64,000 nucleotides of DNA, taken from the NCBI RefSeq assembly GCF_000160695.1, contig NZ_GG694006.1, positions 200,329-264,328 of the forward strand, written 5' to 3'. Both the position numbers and the translations under genes were made by a program. Shown here one piece after another: positions 33,785 to 44,682 of the stretch. The DNA is from Centipeda flueggei ATCC 43531. Its GTDB lineage: Bacteria; Bacillota; Negativicutes; Selenomonadales; Selenomonadaceae. The notes below the pieces were generated by a model. It was not told the DNA's origin, did no database searches, and was given only the letters and a program-made list of their open reading frames with translations. Numbering within the stretch: position 1 is the first letter of the stretch; every line of letters starts with the position of its first letter.

Positions 33785-35068
33785 TTATGCGGAGAAAAAA
33801 GCCGAAAGAAGCTGCGTAAGTGCCGCCTGATCCTCCGCTCCCATGGTCTCGCGTGCAGAGTGCATCCCGAGAACAGGGACGCCGATGTCCACTGTCCGCA
33901 TCGGCAACTGCGCCGAGAGAATCGAGCCTAGTGTCGCCCCGCCCGGCGCATCCGAGTGATTCGTAAACACCTGATAGGGAATCCCCTCGTCCTCACACAG
34001 TGCCCTTATGACAGCACGCCCGAGCGCATCCCCGGCATAGGATTGATTTGCCGCCACCTTCAGCACGACACCTCCGTTCAGCACGGGCCGATTGGTCGGA
34101 TCTGCCTTCTCCGGCACATTGGGATGGAGCGCGTGAGCAACATCCACCGAGAGACAGAATCCTTGCAGAATCGTCTCAAGATACTCCTCACGCGAGCATC
34201 CGAGCGCCGTATAGACCTGCTCCAAGATCATCCCAAGCACAGCTGAACCCGCGCCCTGCTTCGTGCGGCTGCCGACCTCCTCATTGTCAAAGAGCGCTGC
34301 AACACGGATGCCCGCCATGCCATCCCAGCCATTCACTGCATCGAGACATGCCTTGACCGAAGATAAATTATCGAGGCGCGGTGCCGACAGAACCGCATTG
34401 TCCGCCCCCAGCAGACAGCCGCACTCACAGGGATAGGCATTCAGATCATAGGACAGGATCTCCTCTGGGGGCGCGTTCAGCTCCTCAGCGAGAAGTGAGG
34501 TCAGTCTATCCTCGTCAGCGTCTTCTTCATGACCGTCGAGGAAGAGCAGCGGCAGGAGATCTTTCTGCGGCTTCAGCTCCACCCCCTCATTCACCTTGCG
34601 GTTCATATGAATCGCGAGATTCGGAACGATCATCAGCGGGCGGCGGAAATCGACACAGTGCATCTGCGGGGCAAGAGAATCTGCGCTGCGCACGGCCACA
34701 GCCCCTGCGAGTGAGAGAGGACGATCCATCCACGTACTGCGGATCATTCCGCCGTATACCTCCACATTGAGCTTGCCATATCCGTGCTCATGCATCACAG
34801 CATGCGGCTTGACGCGCAGACATGGAAAATCCGTATGGGCACAGACAATGCGAAGCGGTCCGTGCACATCTTCGCCAACCGAAACAACAACGCCGCCCGT
34901 ATCAAACAAAGGAAAATAATAACTGTGCCCCGCAGAAATCCCTTCCTCAGGAGACAGATGCGCCCCGAGCAGTGCGTTGCACGTCCTGCCTGCCACATGA
35001 TACGGCGATGTCGCCGTATCAATAAAGTCAATCAATTCCTCGGCACATTTCGTCTCTTCGTAGGTCAC
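33785..35068 (-). CDS. M18 family aminopeptidase
   Basis: Two-zinc aminopeptidase of the aspartyl aminopeptidase family. The metal and catalytic motifs follow in order: AHTDFP, RLDNLSS, FDNEEVGS, CLSVDVAHALHPNVPEK and NHSDAPGGATLG. The GTG start at 35068 follows GGAGGG, giving 427 aa and the expected N-terminus (TYEETKCAEELIDFIDTATS); a longer frame upstream runs into the tRNA-Pro terminator. It acts on peptides with acidic N-termini in characterised members; specificity here is inferred. Confidence 0.93.
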   Translation of the reverse strand: MTYEETKCAEELIDFIDTATSPYHVAGRTCNALLGAHLSPEEGISAGHSYYFPLFDTGGVVVSVGEDVHGPLRIVCAHTDFPCLRVKPHAVMHEHGYGKLNVEVYGGMIRSTWMDRPLSLAGAVAVRSADSLAPQMHCVDFRRPLMIVPNLAIHMNRKVNEGVELKPQKDLLPLLFLDGHEEDADEDRLTSLLAEELNAPPEEILSYDLNAYPCECGCLLGADNAVLSAPRLDNLSSVKACLDAVNGWDGMAGIRVAALFDNEEVGSRTKQGAGSAVLGMILEQVYTALGCSREEYLETILQGFCLSVDVAHALHPNVPEKADPTNRPVLNGGVVLKVAANQSYAGDALGRAVIRALCEDEGIPYQVFTNHSDAPGGATLGSILSAQLPMRTVDIGVPVLGMHSARETMGAEDQAALTQLLSAFFSA

Positions 35069-35094
35069 GAGAAAGCCCTCCGCTCCATAAACAG

Positions 35095-35122
35095 AAAAAG
35101 ACCCGCCCACCGGCTGGTCTTC
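35095..35122 (-). terminator. terminator after tRNA-Pro
   Basis: Minus strand: AAGACC pairs with GGGTCTT around an 11-nt loop and runs into a U-tract, 13 nt past the tRNA CCA end. Confidence 0.7.
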
Positions 35123-35135
35123 ACTAAGCAAAAAA

Positions 35136-35212
35136 TGGTCGGGATGACAGGGTTCGAACCTGCGGCCTCATCGTCCCGAACGATGCGCGCTACCAAACTG
35201 CGCCACATCCCG
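35136..35212 (-). tRNA. tRNA-Pro (CGG anticodon)
   Basis: A 77-nt tRNA: acceptor CGGGATG, D-arm GGCGCAGTTTGGTAGCGC, anticodon stem ATCGT/ACGAT with loop TCGGG, T-loop GGTTCGAACCC, and an encoded CCA. The C1-G72 pair and anticodon fit proline. Confidence 0.95.
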
Positions 35213-35224
35213 ACAACGATATGT

Positions 35225-35253
35225 ATTCTAGCAAGTTTCGTGGGAAAATGCAA
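35225..35253 (-). promoter_or_regulatory. promoter of tRNA-Pro
   Basis: Minus strand TTGCAT and TAGAAT with a 17-nt spacer, ending 12 nt before the tRNA 5' end. Confidence 0.65.
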
Positions 35254-35317
35254 GCATTATTTTTGTATAGAGGGATCGCTGATGCATGCACTGACTCTCA
35301 AAAAAAGGAAGTATTGT

Positions 35318-36031
35318 TTACCCGCGTACGGCTTTCAGCACCACAGAGAGGAGCATATCCTCTGAGGGAACTTCGGTAAATGACAGGCCTGCACCGCTTG
35401 ACGGTACACTCCTCTTGCGGCGATTGAACCAAACGGCACTCCACCCCGCTTCTGTAGAGCCTGCAACATCCAGATCAAAGGAATCACCAACATAGAGGAG
35501 CTGTGCCCCATTCAGTTCCAGCCGCTCTTCCATCAGCTGAAAAATGCGCTGATCTGGCTTACGGAACTTGAGATCTCCCGAGACGATGATCGCTTCTTCC
35601 GGCATCCACTTGGACATGCCGAGGGATGCGATTTTTTTGCGCTGATGAGTTGATTCGCCGTTTGTGATGATACCGATCTTCGCACGTGTGCGGAGATCAT
35701 TCAGCATCCGCACTATGGTAGGTGACAACTGAATCTGATACTGGAGCCCCATGTAGACACGTTGGAATGCCAATGCCTGTGCATCTGTTGTCTGAACATC
35801 TGCCTCCTCGAGCGTCTTGCGAATGCGGTAGATGTAAAACTCATCCATGCTGATCTTTCCTGTCTGTGACTCCTCAAATCGCTCGTCACTGTAACGGCGA
35901 AATGACAGGAAAAGTGCGGGCAGATCAAATGCCGAACGCTCCCCATAAAGTCTTCGGAGCGCATTATAAAAAGGCTGTGCCATATCGTACAGCGTATCGT
36001 CAACGTCGAATACTACTCCTCGTATGCTCAT
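35318..36031 (-). CDS. HAD-superfamily hydrolase (subfamily IA)
   Basis: Phosphatase-like protein with all four HAD motifs: FDVDDTLYD (nucleophile Asp near residue 9), ITNGES, the Lys in GDLKFRKPDQRIF, and YVGDSFDLDVAG. A four-helix cap lies between motifs I and II. At 237 aa it matches phosphoglycolate phosphatase or YjjG-like nucleotidases. It is monocistronic, behind its own promoter. The substrate is not identifiable. Confidence 0.88.
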   Translation of the reverse strand: MSIRGVVFDVDDTLYDMAQPFYNALRRLYGERSAFDLPALFLSFRRYSDERFEESQTGKISMDEFYIYRIRKTLEEADVQTTDAQALAFQRVYMGLQYQIQLSPTIVRMLNDLRTRAKIGIITNGESTHQRKKIASLGMSKWMPEEAIIVSGDLKFRKPDQRIFQLMEERLELNGAQLLYVGDSFDLDVAGSTEAGWSAVWFNRRKRSVPSSGAGLSFTEVPSEDMLLSVVLKAVRG

Positions 36032-36071
36032 AATCCCCTCGTTTCATGTGCATATAATACCCACTTACATT

Positions 36072-36100
36072 ATTATAAAGGAAAGGTCTGCTATATGCAA
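36072..36100 (-). promoter_or_regulatory. promoter of the HAD hydrolase gene
   Basis: Minus strand TTGCAT, 17 nt, perfect TATAAT, located in the 83-nt gap after comEC. Confidence 0.65.
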
Positions 36101-36114
36101 TCTGTCATTTTTCC

Positions 36115-38550
36115 TTAATTATGTAATATCTTCCCATCTGCAAATGTCTCCACAAAGAGATGGTGTCCGTCGGTACGAAAGACAATCGCGCCGTCCTCAT
36201 CCGTACGGAGGGTTTTTACCTGCATCTGCTTATACCGTTCCACTACGTCAGCATGCGGATGCCCGAAGCTGTTCCCCGCACCGACACAGTAGACAGCATA
36301 CATGGGATGAACGGCACGGATAAACTCCTCCGAACTGGATGTATGCGAGCCGTGATGCGGGATTTTTAGAACGGTTGCAGAGGCGTCCGTGCCCGCTGCG
36401 AGCATCCTCTGCTCATGTTCCCGAATGAGATCGCCCGTAAAGAGGAAGGACGCATCACCATAGCGGATACGGTAAACATTCGATACCTCGTTGCCTGTCG
36501 CATTGTCCAATGGATCAAGTGCCGGCGCATAGAGCACCTCCACGGTAACCCCGTCCAGAACAAAGGTATCCCCCGCCGCCGCCCGACTAAGCTTCGACAG
36601 CAGCGGATTTGCATCACCGAGGCGCATGCTCATGGCGTAGGCATGACGTCCCTCATCCGCCGTATAGACGTGTTTTACGGGAAGGCGGGAGAGAATCGCC
36701 CCCGCGCCCGCCGCATGGTCTTCGTGAGCATGCGAGAGAAAGATGTAGTCCACCTCGCGCACTCCGTAGTGGAGGAGATATGGTACATCGACACGCGCGC
36801 CAATATCAAATGCACTGTCCCTCGTTCCGCCTGTATCAAATAGCATCGCATGGCCGTGCGGTGTCACAACGAGGGCACAGTCCCCCTGCCCCACATCGAT
36901 GAAGTGTACAGCCATCTCGCGCGGCATGACCATACGCCACGCACACACACCGACAAGGAGGGCAAGGCACAGTACTGCCGCAATGCGGCGATATGCCAAG
37001 AAGCGCGATAGGATCTTCCTGCGCATCTCGGTCGGCGCACAGAGCATTAGGATCACCGCATAGTAGCAAACAGACGGAACAATCCCTATCGACGGCAGCC
37101 ATACCTTAGACAGGGGAAAAGCTGCTAAGGCACGTGTCAGCTCAAACGATATGCCGAGCAGGACGCTGTCAGCGGCAAAGAGAATTCCGCCGAAGAGCGG
37201 CAGGAGATAGGCAACAATGCCGGCAAAGAGCCCCATGATGATGATGAGTTCAACGATGGGCACGACGACGAGATTGGCGAGAAGCGCGGAGATCGACACC
37301 TGATTGAAATACCATGCCAATACGGGAAGCACCATGAGCTGCGCGGCAATTGTAATGGAAAATGCCATAGAAACGAGGCGCGGCAGACGATGCATCTTCG
37401 CGGCGAGTACAGGGGCGAGGAAGAGAAGCCCTGCTGTCGCCAAAAAAGACAGCTGAAAGCTGATGTGAAAGAGGAGCAGCGGCGACACCATAAGCATGAA
37501 CAGGCCCGTCAGAAGGAGCAGGTACTTCGCGTCGCGTTCGCGCCCGAGCACCAGCCCGAGAAAGGCGGCCCCGCCCATCATACCGGAGCGTACAGCAGGC
37601 GGCACCATGCCCGCCAGCAGAACATAGAAGAAAATCGCAGAAATCACAACGGCGGCACCGAACCATCGGGGCAGGCGCAGGATAACAGCAATCCACGCAA
37701 TCACGGCGGCAATCAGACTGATATGGGAACCCGACACCGATAAAATATGAACGATCCCCGTTGTCGTATATGCTTCCAGCAGGGCCGGGTCGATTCCCTC
37801 ATAGCCTCCGAACAGCATCGCAAAGATTGCCGCCGCATCTGTACGCGGCATGACCGCTCGCATACGCTCAAGATAATGCGTACGAATCTCTGCCGCGCGG
37901 CGCATCCACTGCTCCCACAGAGAAATATCATCACGGGACTCGATGGATACACTGCCCCGACGTGCCGACAGAGATGCCGTGATCCCCTGCGTGCGCAGGA
38001 GGAGTGCAGTGTCAATCTGTCCCGGATTTTGATACCCATGCGGACGGCGAATCTTCCCCTCTGCCGTGATCCTGTCTCCAATGCGCCCCACATCCTGCGG
38101 CATGTCCGCATCCACACGTTCGTAGAGGAGCAGCTGTCCGCTTGCCGCACGCTCTGTACTGCCTCGCCCCAGAGTATGCACCACAACCGTATAGCGAATC
38201 TGCCGCGTTCCGTCTGTACGCTCCGTGACACGCGGCATCTCGGTGATGATGCCCGAGACATGAGTCTCCTCTCCTGCCGCATGGGATATGTCCTGCACCG
38301 GCAGCTCATACGCCCCTGCAAAGCGAAACATTCCCGCAACGAAAAAAAGCCCCACAAACGTTATCCATGTCCGTTCGTGCTGTTTCAGAACAAGGATAAC
38401 GGAGGCTGAAAAAAGAATCAGTACGGCAGAGATAAGATAGATGAGATGCACGGAAAGAGAAATACCACCGCAGGCACCACAGATAATGCCGAGACAAAAC
38501 GCCGCCAACAGCCCCATGAGGAAGCGCAGCGGGTGCTGTCCCGTTTTCAT
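36115..38550 (-). CDS. comEC: ComEC/Rec2-type DNA internalisation channel
   Basis: Membrane channel that passes single-stranded DNA into the cytoplasm during natural transformation. N-terminal membrane helices and an OB-like part precede the competence domain (about residues 230-500; FGGYEGIDPALLEAYTTTGI, VSGSHISLIAAVIAW). A metallo-beta-lactamase-like domain begins near 547 (VHFIDVGQGDCALVV) with FLSHAHEDHAAGAG and KIPHHGSHTSS. At 811 aa it is full length and uninterrupted. It overlaps comEA by 4 nt. Confidence 0.96.
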   Translation of the reverse strand: MKTGQHPLRFLMGLLAAFCLGIICGACGGISLSVHLIYLISAVLILFSASVILVLKQHERTWITFVGLFFVAGMFRFAGAYELPVQDISHAAGEETHVSGIITEMPRVTERTDGTRQIRYTVVVHTLGRGSTERAASGQLLLYERVDADMPQDVGRIGDRITAEGKIRRPHGYQNPGQIDTALLLRTQGITASLSARRGSVSIESRDDISLWEQWMRRAAEIRTHYLERMRAVMPRTDAAAIFAMLFGGYEGIDPALLEAYTTTGIVHILSVSGSHISLIAAVIAWIAVILRLPRWFGAAVVISAIFFYVLLAGMVPPAVRSGMMGGAAFLGLVLGRERDAKYLLLLTGLFMLMVSPLLLFHISFQLSFLATAGLLFLAPVLAAKMHRLPRLVSMAFSITIAAQLMVLPVLAWYFNQVSISALLANLVVVPIVELIIIMGLFAGIVAYLLPLFGGILFAADSVLLGISFELTRALAAFPLSKVWLPSIGIVPSVCYYAVILMLCAPTEMRRKILSRFLAYRRIAAVLCLALLVGVCAWRMVMPREMAVHFIDVGQGDCALVVTPHGHAMLFDTGGTRDSAFDIGARVDVPYLLHYGVREVDYIFLSHAHEDHAAGAGAILSRLPVKHVYTADEGRHAYAMSMRLGDANPLLSKLSRAAAGDTFVLDGVTVEVLYAPALDPLDNATGNEVSNVYRIRYGDASFLFTGDLIREHEQRMLAAGTDASATVLKIPHHGSHTSSSEEFIRAVHPMYAVYCVGAGNSFGHPHADVVERYKQMQVKTLRTDEDGAIVFRTDGHHLFVETFADGKILHN

Positions 38551-39113
38551 AGCGTCACACGGTCTTTCAGTTTCTCAAATTTAGCCGCGCCAATCCCGCG
38601 CACCTTCTTGATATCGTCGATGGTCTGAAATGCACCGTTGCTCTCTCGGTACTCCACGATACGCGCAGACATGGCGGGACCGATGCCGGGCAGCTCCTGC
38701 AGTTCCTTCTCGGTCGCTGTATTGAGATTGATCTTTCCGTCCGCCTGCCTGCCGGAGGATGTCGCCGCCCCCTTTTCTTCCGCATCATGCAGACGCACGG
38801 GCACACGAATCTGCATCCCATCCTCAAGATGTGCTGCCATATTGATGTGGTCAACGTCCGCTGTCTCGATCACACCGCCGGCAGCGTTCACCGCATCGGC
38901 GACACGTTTGTCCTCATCCAGCGTGACGAGTCCGGGCTTCTTTACCTCACCCGAGACATAGACCGTGACTTTGCGCAGGGGCTCGACATGCTCGGTCGTT
39001 GCTGTGTCAAGCGCGATGGCATTCTGCTCTGTATAGTAGCCATAAGACGCACCAATCAGTACAGCACCAAGCAGCACCAGGAGAATCAAAAGTGATTTTT
39101 TATAGAGCGGCAT
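38547..39113 (-). CDS. comEA: ComEA-family DNA-binding competence protein
   Basis: Membrane-anchored DNA receptor that hands DNA to ComEC. An N-terminal helix (LLILLVLLGAVLIGASYGYY) anchors it, an SLBB domain follows (VTVYVSGEVKKPGLVTLDED), and a C-terminal helix-hairpin-helix pair binds DNA (INLNTATEKELQELPGIGP and IDDIKKVRGIGAAKFEKLK). It has 188 aa and overlaps comEC, so the two are coupled. Confidence 0.95.
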   Translation of the reverse strand: MPLYKKSLLILLVLLGAVLIGASYGYYTEQNAIALDTATTEHVEPLRKVTVYVSGEVKKPGLVTLDEDKRVADAVNAAGGVIETADVDHINMAAHLEDGMQIRVPVRLHDAEEKGAATSSGRQADGKINLNTATEKELQELPGIGPAMSARIVEYRESNGAFQTIDDIKKVRGIGAAKFEKLKDRVTL

Positions 39114-39124
39114 CAGATCATCTC

Positions 39125-39919
39125 CTAGTACACGTTCCTCCCGCTGAAGATCTCGATCATCTCACGGCGCAGACTCGTACTGATGAGCAAGCGCGTTTTT
39201 GGTGGAATTTCATCAACGTCTGTATTGAAGAGGTAGTTTTGGAGCTGTGGTTCCTTGATCAGCATCCGGGTATGGAAAAGACTTGCCTGATAGAGATTGA
39301 TGTCCACGGCATCATACTCGTCCAATGTCTCCTGCTTGATAAACTCCTGGATGGAGGTCATCTTAGTATCCATGAACAGCTTGCGTCCCTGTAGATCGCG
39401 CGTAAAACCACGCACACGGTAATCCATCGTAATAATATCCGAATCAAACTGACTGATGAGGTAGTCCAGCGTCTGCAGCGGCGTGATCTCTCCACAGGTC
39501 GCAACGTCGATATCTACACGGAAGGTCGCAATACTTGTATCAGGATGAAACTCAGGATAAGTATGAACGGTGACATGACTCTTGTCCAGATGGGCGAGCA
39601 TCATCTCCCCCGTGAGAGGCGTCCCATTGAGGGGTTTCTTCCTGCCCGATATGACCGCCGCCTCCTCTGCAATAAGCATCGTCACACTCGCTCCCTGCGG
39701 ATCATAGTCCTGTTTGGCGATATTCAGAATCCGCGCACCAATCATATCGGTCACCTGCGAGAGGATCTTCGTGAGACGGTCGGAGTTGTACTGTTCATCA
39801 ATGTACTTGATATAGTCCCGCTGCTCACGCGCCGACTTTGCATAACAAATATCATAAATATTGAAACTCAGCGCCTTTGTCAAATTGTTAAATCCGTACA
39901 GTTTCAGCTTCCCATCCAA
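39125..39919 (-). CDS. speD: S-adenosylmethionine decarboxylase proenzyme
   Basis: Makes decarboxylated SAM, the aminopropyl donor for spermidine. The self-cleavage site is [13 protein letters not shown]: the chain splits before Ser114, which becomes the pyruvoyl group. Length (264 aa) and motif match the E. coli-like class 1A enzyme rather than the short thermophile/Bacillus form. It lies 11 nt upstream of comEA and 56 nt after rarA. No spermidine synthase gene is adjacent. Confidence 0.95.
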   Translation of the reverse strand: MDGKLKLYGFNNLTKALSFNIYDICYAKSAREQRDYIKYIDEQYNSDRLTKILSQVTDMIGARILNIAKQDYDPQGASVTMLIAEEAAVISGRKKPLNGTPLTGEMMLAHLDKSHVTVHTYPEFHPDTSIATFRVDIDVATCGEITPLQTLDYLISQFDSDIITMDYRVRGFTRDLQGRKLFMDTKMTSIQEFIKQETLDEYDAVDINLYQASLFHTRMLIKEPQLQNYLFNTDVDEIPPKTRLLISTSLRREMIEIFSGRNVY

Positions 39920-39975
39920 CGCAGGAGCTCCTTCCTCTCTTCACATGACCACACATTCGATATCTATATATGATC

Positions 39976-41313
39976 TTACTTCTCGTTCTTCTTAGGGGTA
40001 TGCTCCGCCTTCCACACCTTGATCCACTCCAGACGTTCCCGAAAACGGCTCTCCATCCCCTGCTCACTTGGACGATAGTACGTACGTCCCACTAGTGAAT
40101 CAGGAAGGCACTGCATATTGGTGATATGCTCCTCGGCATCATGCGCATACTGATAGCCCTTGCCGTAATCCAGATCCTTCATCAGCCGCGTCGGTGCATT
40201 CCGTATCACCAGCGGCACGGGCTCGGCAAGCATCGTGCGCGCATCCGCAGCTGCCGTAAGATATGCTGTCTCCATGGCATTGGACTTTGGTGCGAGCGAG
40301 AGATAGATAACAGCCTCCGCCAGATGCACATTGCACTCGGGATACCCGATGTAGTGACACGCCTGGTAGACAGCGACGGCAAGTTCCAGCGCGCGAGGGT
40401 CGGCAAGTCCGACATCCTCAGCGGCAAAACGAACCACACGGCGTGCCACATAGAGCGGATCCTCTCCCGACTCAAGCATCCGCGCAAGCCAGTAGACTGC
40501 TGCATCGGGGTCCGAGTTACGCATGGATTTATGAAGTGCTGAAATGAGATTATAGTGTTCCTCGCCGTTCTTGTCATAGAGCAGAGTTTTCCGCGTGATG
40601 CACTGCGCGAGATTTTCCTCCGTGACGTACAGCTCGCCATCCCGCTCATCCGCATTGAGGAGGAGCATCTCGAGCGTCGAGAGTGCACTGCGTGCGTCAC
40701 CGTTGGCAAAGGCAGCGACGGCAGTGATCCCATCATTGGACAGATGGATGTGCATCTGCGACAGCTCTCTGTCCGTTGCAATCGCATGGCGGAGGAGGCG
40801 TTCGATGTCGGCCTCAGTCAGCCCCTGCAGGACAAAGACGCGGCAGCGCGAGAGCAGAGCGTTGTTGATCTCAAAGGAGGGATTTTCCGTCGTTGCTCCG
40901 ATGAGAACAATGCTTCCCTTCTCCACAAACGGCAGAAACGCATCCTGCTGCGCCTTATTAAAGCGATGAATCTCATCGACAAAGACGACGATGCGCTCTC
41001 CGTACATACGGCGGCGATCCGCCTCCTGCATCACCGTGCGGATTTCCTTAATCCCGCTTGTCACGGCGGAGAACGTGATGAACTCGGCCTTCGTACGAGC
41101 GGCGATGATCTGCGCCAGTGTCGTCTTGCCGACGCCCGGCGGTCCCCAAAAGATCATCGATGTGATGCGGTCACTCTCAATGAGACGGCGCAGTATCTTC
41201 CCCTGCCCAAGGAGATGCTCCTGCCCGACGAAGTCGTCAAGCGTGCGTGGACGAACGCGCTCCGCGAGCGGCTGATACGCAGCACGCGCAAAGAGCCTGC
41301 CCTGTTCGTCCAT
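39976..41313 (-). CDS. rarA: replication-associated recombination protein RarA (MgsA)
   Basis: AAA+ ATPase related to clamp-loader proteins that acts at stalled replication forks. Walker A is [17 protein letters not shown], Walker [17 protein letters not shown], sensor 1 [14 protein letters not shown], and the family C-terminal domain is seen in [23 protein letters not shown] 41313 is chosen (AGGAGG 7 nt upstream), giving 445 aa; an ATG two codons earlier is too close to that site. Confidence 0.95.
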   Translation of the reverse strand: MDEQGRLFARAAYQPLAERVRPRTLDDFVGQEHLLGQGKILRRLIESDRITSMIFWGPPGVGKTTLAQIIAARTKAEFITFSAVTSGIKEIRTVMQEADRRRMYGERIVVFVDEIHRFNKAQQDAFLPFVEKGSIVLIGATTENPSFEINNALLSRCRVFVLQGLTEADIERLLRHAIATDRELSQMHIHLSNDGITAVAAFANGDARSALSTLEMLLLNADERDGELYVTEENLAQCITRKTLLYDKNGEEHYNLISALHKSMRNSDPDAAVYWLARMLESGEDPLYVARRVVRFAAEDVGLADPRALELAVAVYQACHYIGYPECNVHLAEAVIYLSLAPKSNAMETAYLTAAADARTMLAEPVPLVIRNAPTRLMKDLDYGKGYQYAHDAEEHITNMQCLPDSLVGRTYYRPSEQGMESRFRERLEWIKVWKAEHTPKKNEK

Positions 41314-41347
41314 AGCCATACCTCCTGTACAGAGTTTTTCACTCTGA

Positions 41348-41376
41348 ATTATCTCATAAAATTCACACTTAGGCAA
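41348..41376 (-). promoter_or_regulatory. promoter of rarA
   Basis: Minus strand TTGCCT, 17 nt, GATAAT, between the hslU terminator and the rarA start. Confidence 0.55.
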
Positions 41377-41377
41377 T

Positions 41378-41409
41378 AGAAAAACGGCTCGAACTCATCC
41401 AAACCGTTC
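41378..41409 (-). terminator. terminator after hslU
   Basis: Minus strand: ACGGTTTGGA pairs (with G-U pairs) with TTCGAGCCGT across a TGAG loop, then a U-run. It closes the dprA-to-hslU operon. Confidence 0.75.
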
Positions 41410-41429
41410 TTCATCCTTATATTCTATCG

Positions 41430-42827
41430 TCAGAGAATAAAGCGCGATACATCGTGGTCGCCGGCAATGTCTGCAAGACAGCGGTCAACATACGCCGCAT
41501 CGATGACGACCTCCTTCTCCGTGAGATCGGGCGCGTCAAAGGAAAGTTCCTCCAAAAGTTTTTCGAGCAGAGTATAGAGACGTCGTGCGCCGATGTCCTC
41601 CGTCTGCTCGTTGACGGTCTCCGCCAGCTGCGCAAGGCGGCTGACGGCATCATCTGCAAAGCGCAGAGAGACGCCCTCCGCGCCGAGCAGCGCACTGTAC
41701 TGCTTGATGAGCGCGTTGCGCGGCTCGATGAGGATGCGCTCGAAGTCCTCCTTGACAAGCGACTTCAGCTCGACGCGAATCGGAAAACGCCCCTGCAGCT
41801 CGGGGATAAGGTCCGACGGTTTTGCCGTATGAAATGCCCCCGCCGCGATGAAGAGCACATGATCGGTCTTGACAGGGCCATACTTCGTAACGACCGTAGA
41901 GCCCTCCACAATCGGCAGGATGTCACGCTGAACGCCCTCACGCGAGATGTCGGCACCCGCACTGCGTCCATTACTCACGGCGACCTTATCAATCTCATCG
42001 AGGAAGACGATGCCGCTGTATTCGGCAGCGCGCACCGCCTCCTCGGCGACGACATCCATATCGACAAGTTTGTCCGCCTCTTCTGCCGCGAAGATCTTGC
42101 GTGCCTGTGCGACTGTCACCTTGCGCTTGCGGCGGTTTTTCGGCACGAGTTTCCCGATCATGGACTGAAGATTGTCGCTCATCCCCTCTAAGGAAGAGCC
42201 GGCAAACATATTACCCATCGGCCGCGCGGATTCCTCCACCTCGACTTCGATGACATCATTCTCTAGCTCACCGGAGCGCAGTCGTTTGCGCATCCACTCA
42301 CGCCCTGCCTGATACTTCGGCGGCTCTTCCTTTTTTCCCTCCGGCTCATCTGCCTGCGAGGAGAACAGGCTGCCGAGCGGATTCGTTGACTTCTTCGGCG
42401 GCGGAACAAAGACATCGATGAGACGCTCCTCTGCGTTCTCCTTTGCCTTGTCCTCCACTTCCTCAATCTTCTGCTGGCGCACCATCCGCACGGAAGTCTC
42501 GACGAGATCGCGCACAATAGACTCCACGTCGCGTCCGACGTAGCCGACCTCGGTAAACTTGGTCGCCTCCACCTTCAGAAAGGGTGCGCGCACAAGGCGC
42601 GCCAGACGGCGGGCAATCTCCGTCTTGCCGACGCCGGTCGAGCCGATCATGAGGATGTTTTTCGGAATGATGTCCTCGCGCATATCCGCATCGAGCTGAC
42701 GGCTTCGCCAGCGGTTGCGAAGAGCGATCGCAACCGAGCGCTTTGCCTCGTGCTGACCGACAATATACTTGTCGAGCTCGGCGACAATCTCGCGCGGCGT
42801 CTGTTCGTTGACTCCGATCTGACTCAT
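41430..42827 (-). CDS. hslU: ATP-dependent protease ATPase subunit HslU (ClpY)
   Basis: AAA+ unfoldase that feeds proteins into the HslV peptidase. Walker A is [17 protein letters not shown] near residue 60, Walker [15 protein letters not shown] near 270, and the sensor region [20 protein letters not shown]. The intermediate (I) domain between them is Glu/Lys-rich. The C-terminus DVSRFIL is the tail that docks into HslV. It has 465 aa and overlaps hslV by 4 nt. Confidence 0.97.
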   Translation of the reverse strand: MSQIGVNEQTPREIVAELDKYIVGQHEAKRSVAIALRNRWRSRQLDADMREDIIPKNILMIGSTGVGKTEIARRLARLVRAPFLKVEATKFTEVGYVGRDVESIVRDLVETSVRMVRQQKIEEVEDKAKENAEERLIDVFVPPPKKSTNPLGSLFSSQADEPEGKKEEPPKYQAGREWMRKRLRSGELENDVIEVEVEESARPMGNMFAGSSLEGMSDNLQSMIGKLVPKNRRKRKVTVAQARKIFAAEEADKLVDMDVVAEEAVRAAEYSGIVFLDEIDKVAVSNGRSAGADISREGVQRDILPIVEGSTVVTKYGPVKTDHVLFIAAGAFHTAKPSDLIPELQGRFPIRVELKSLVKEDFERILIEPRNALIKQYSALLGAEGVSLRFADDAVSRLAQLAETVNEQTEDIGARRLYTLLEKLLEELSFDAPDLTEKEVVIDAAYVDRCLADIAGDHDVSRFIL

Positions 42828-43363
42828 GATTCCAGTACCTCCACCGTGATGTGATGATTCGTATAGACGCAGATGTCCGCAGCAATCGAGAGGGACTCTT
42901 TGGCAATCGCGGGCGCATCCAGTGCCGAATGTGCCACGAGAGCGCGTGCCGCTGCAAGGGCAAAGAATCCGCCCGAACCGATCGCCGTGCAGTCGCCATC
43001 AGGCTCGATGACCTCGCCGTTGCCGGAGATCATGAGGATACTGTCCTGGTCCGCAACGAGGAGAAGTGCCTCCAATTTGCGCAGTACTTTGTCCGTACGC
43101 CAGTCTTTTGCCAACTCCACGGCAGCGCGTTGGAGGTTGCCGCTGTACGACTCCAGCTTGACCTCGAATTTTTCAAAAAGGGTAAATGCGTCCGCAACCG
43201 AGCCTGCGAATCCTGCAAGGATTTTCCCATGATAGAGCCGCCGCACCTTGCGTGCGTTCGCCTTCATGATCGCACGCTCGCCGAAGGTCACCTGCCCGTC
43301 ACCCGCGACAGCAACCTTTCCATCCTTTTTGACCGCCACAATGGTCGTTGCGTGAAATGTCAC
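42824..43363 (-). CDS. hslV: ATP-dependent protease peptidase subunit HslV (ClpQ)
   Basis: Proteasome-like peptidase. The N-terminus [20 protein letters not shown] implies a short propeptide, with the catalytic Thr exposed at HA-TTIVAV, as in other Firmicutes enzymes. GDGQVTFGE and [16 protein letters not shown] are conserved. It has 179 aa. The start is GTG, overlapping the trmFO stop. E. coli HslV lacks the extra propeptide residues. Confidence 0.96.
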   Translation of the reverse strand: MTFHATTIVAVKKDGKVAVAGDGQVTFGERAIMKANARKVRRLYHGKILAGFAGSVADAFTLFEKFEVKLESYSGNLQRAAVELAKDWRTDKVLRKLEALLLVADQDSILMISGNGEVIEPDGDCTAIGSGGFFALAAARALVAHSALDAPAIAKESLSIAADICVYTNHHITVEVLES

Positions 43364-44682
43364 AGTGTCTCTCCTTCCAGAAAATGCTTCAAATTCTCCA
43401 ATGCACGCTCTGCCAGCATCTTTTTTTTCTCCGGCTTTCGCGTGCGGCGCGGCAAGTCCGCGAGCGGCGGCAGCAGCCCGAAGTTAATGTTCATGGGCTG
43501 AAAATGTTCTGGCTCACAGGTCGTGATATAGTGTGCAAGTGCTCCGTGGCAGGTACTGGTGGGAAATAGGACAGGCGATTCCCCCCGTGCCAGCCGCGCG
43601 GCATTTTTCCCCGCGACAAGCCCCGATGCAGCGGACTCGACATACCCCTCCACACCGGTCATCTGTCCCGCGAACAACAGACGGTCATTCCCTGCATACT
43701 GGAATGTCGGACGCAAATGACGCGGTGCACTGATAAAGCTGTTGCGGTGCATCACGCCGTAGCGCAGAAACTCCGCCGCTGCCAGTCCCGGAATCATTCG
43801 AAAAACACGCCGCTGCTCCGGCCACTTGAGATGGGTCTGAAATCCGACGATGTTGTAGATCGACCCCGCTGCGTTGTCCTGCCGCAGCTGTACCACAGCA
43901 TATGGACGCTCCCCTGTTATGGGATGCTCAAGCCCGACAGGCTTCAACGGACCATAGAGAAGCGTATCTCGCCCGCGCGAAGCCATGACCTCGACCGGCA
44001 TGCAGCCCTCGAAGAAAATCGCTTTCTCAAAATCATGCGTCTCCGCCGCCTCTGCCGTCGTCAATGCCTGCCAGAATGCGTCATACTCCGCTTCGTTCAA
44101 GGGGCAGTTGATATAGGCAGGCTCGCCCTTCCCATAACGCGAGGCCCGGTACGCCACATTCATATCAATGCTGGAGAAGCTGATGAGCGGCGCCGCCGCA
44201 TCGTAGAAATACAGTCCATCATCACCGAGCAGGCGGCGGATCGCATCCACAAGCCGCCCATCCGTTAGTGGTCCGGAGGCGACGATGAGGACACTGTCAT
44301 CCGTGGACGGCAGCTCCGTGATCTCTTCGTGATGCACATGAATGAGCGGATGCTGCGTAATGCGCTCCGTCACATAGGAACTGAACGCCTCACGATCCAC
44401 CGCCAGTGCACCGCCGGCAGGGACAGCCGTATGGTCTGCCGCCTGCATGATGATGGAGTTCATGCGGCGCATCTCCTCTTTGAGTACGCCGACGGCATTC
44501 ATCAGCCCTGCCGCCCGCAGTGAGTTGCTGCAGACGAGTTCGGCAAAGGCATCCGTCTTGTGTGCCGGCGAATGGCGCAGCGGACGCATCTCAAAAAGCT
44601 CCACAGCAATTCCTGCTTCAGCCGCCTGCCATGCTGCCTCGGCACCGGCAAGCCCGGCACCGATGATGCGTACGCCACTCAC
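43360..44682 (-). CDS. trmFO: methylenetetrahydrofolate-tRNA-(uracil-5-)-methyltransferase
   Basis: Folate- and FAD-dependent enzyme that makes T54 in the T-loop of tRNAs. The FAD-binding [20 protein letters not shown] opens the protein, and [18 protein letters not shown] carries a conserved Cys. [20 protein letters not shown] is the C-terminal signature. It has 440 aa. The GTG start overlaps the topA stop. The topA-trmFO-hslVU order matches the B. subtilis topA-gid-codV-clpQY-codY cluster, minus codV and codY. Confidence 0.97.
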   Translation of the reverse strand: MSGVRIIGAGLAGAEAAWQAAEAGIAVELFEMRPLRHSPAHKTDAFAELVCSNSLRAAGLMNAVGVLKEEMRRMNSIIMQAADHTAVPAGGALAVDREAFSSYVTERITQHPLIHVHHEEITELPSTDDSVLIVASGPLTDGRLVDAIRRLLGDDGLYFYDAAAPLISFSSIDMNVAYRASRYGKGEPAYINCPLNEAEYDAFWQALTTAEAAETHDFEKAIFFEGCMPVEVMASRGRDTLLYGPLKPVGLEHPITGERPYAVVQLRQDNAAGSIYNIVGFQTHLKWPEQRRVFRMIPGLAAAEFLRYGVMHRNSFISAPRHLRPTFQYAGNDRLLFAGQMTGVEGYVESAASGLVAGKNAARLARGESPVLFPTSTCHGALAHYITTCEPEHFQPMNINFGLLPPLADLPRRTRKPEKKKMLAERALENLKHFLEGETL

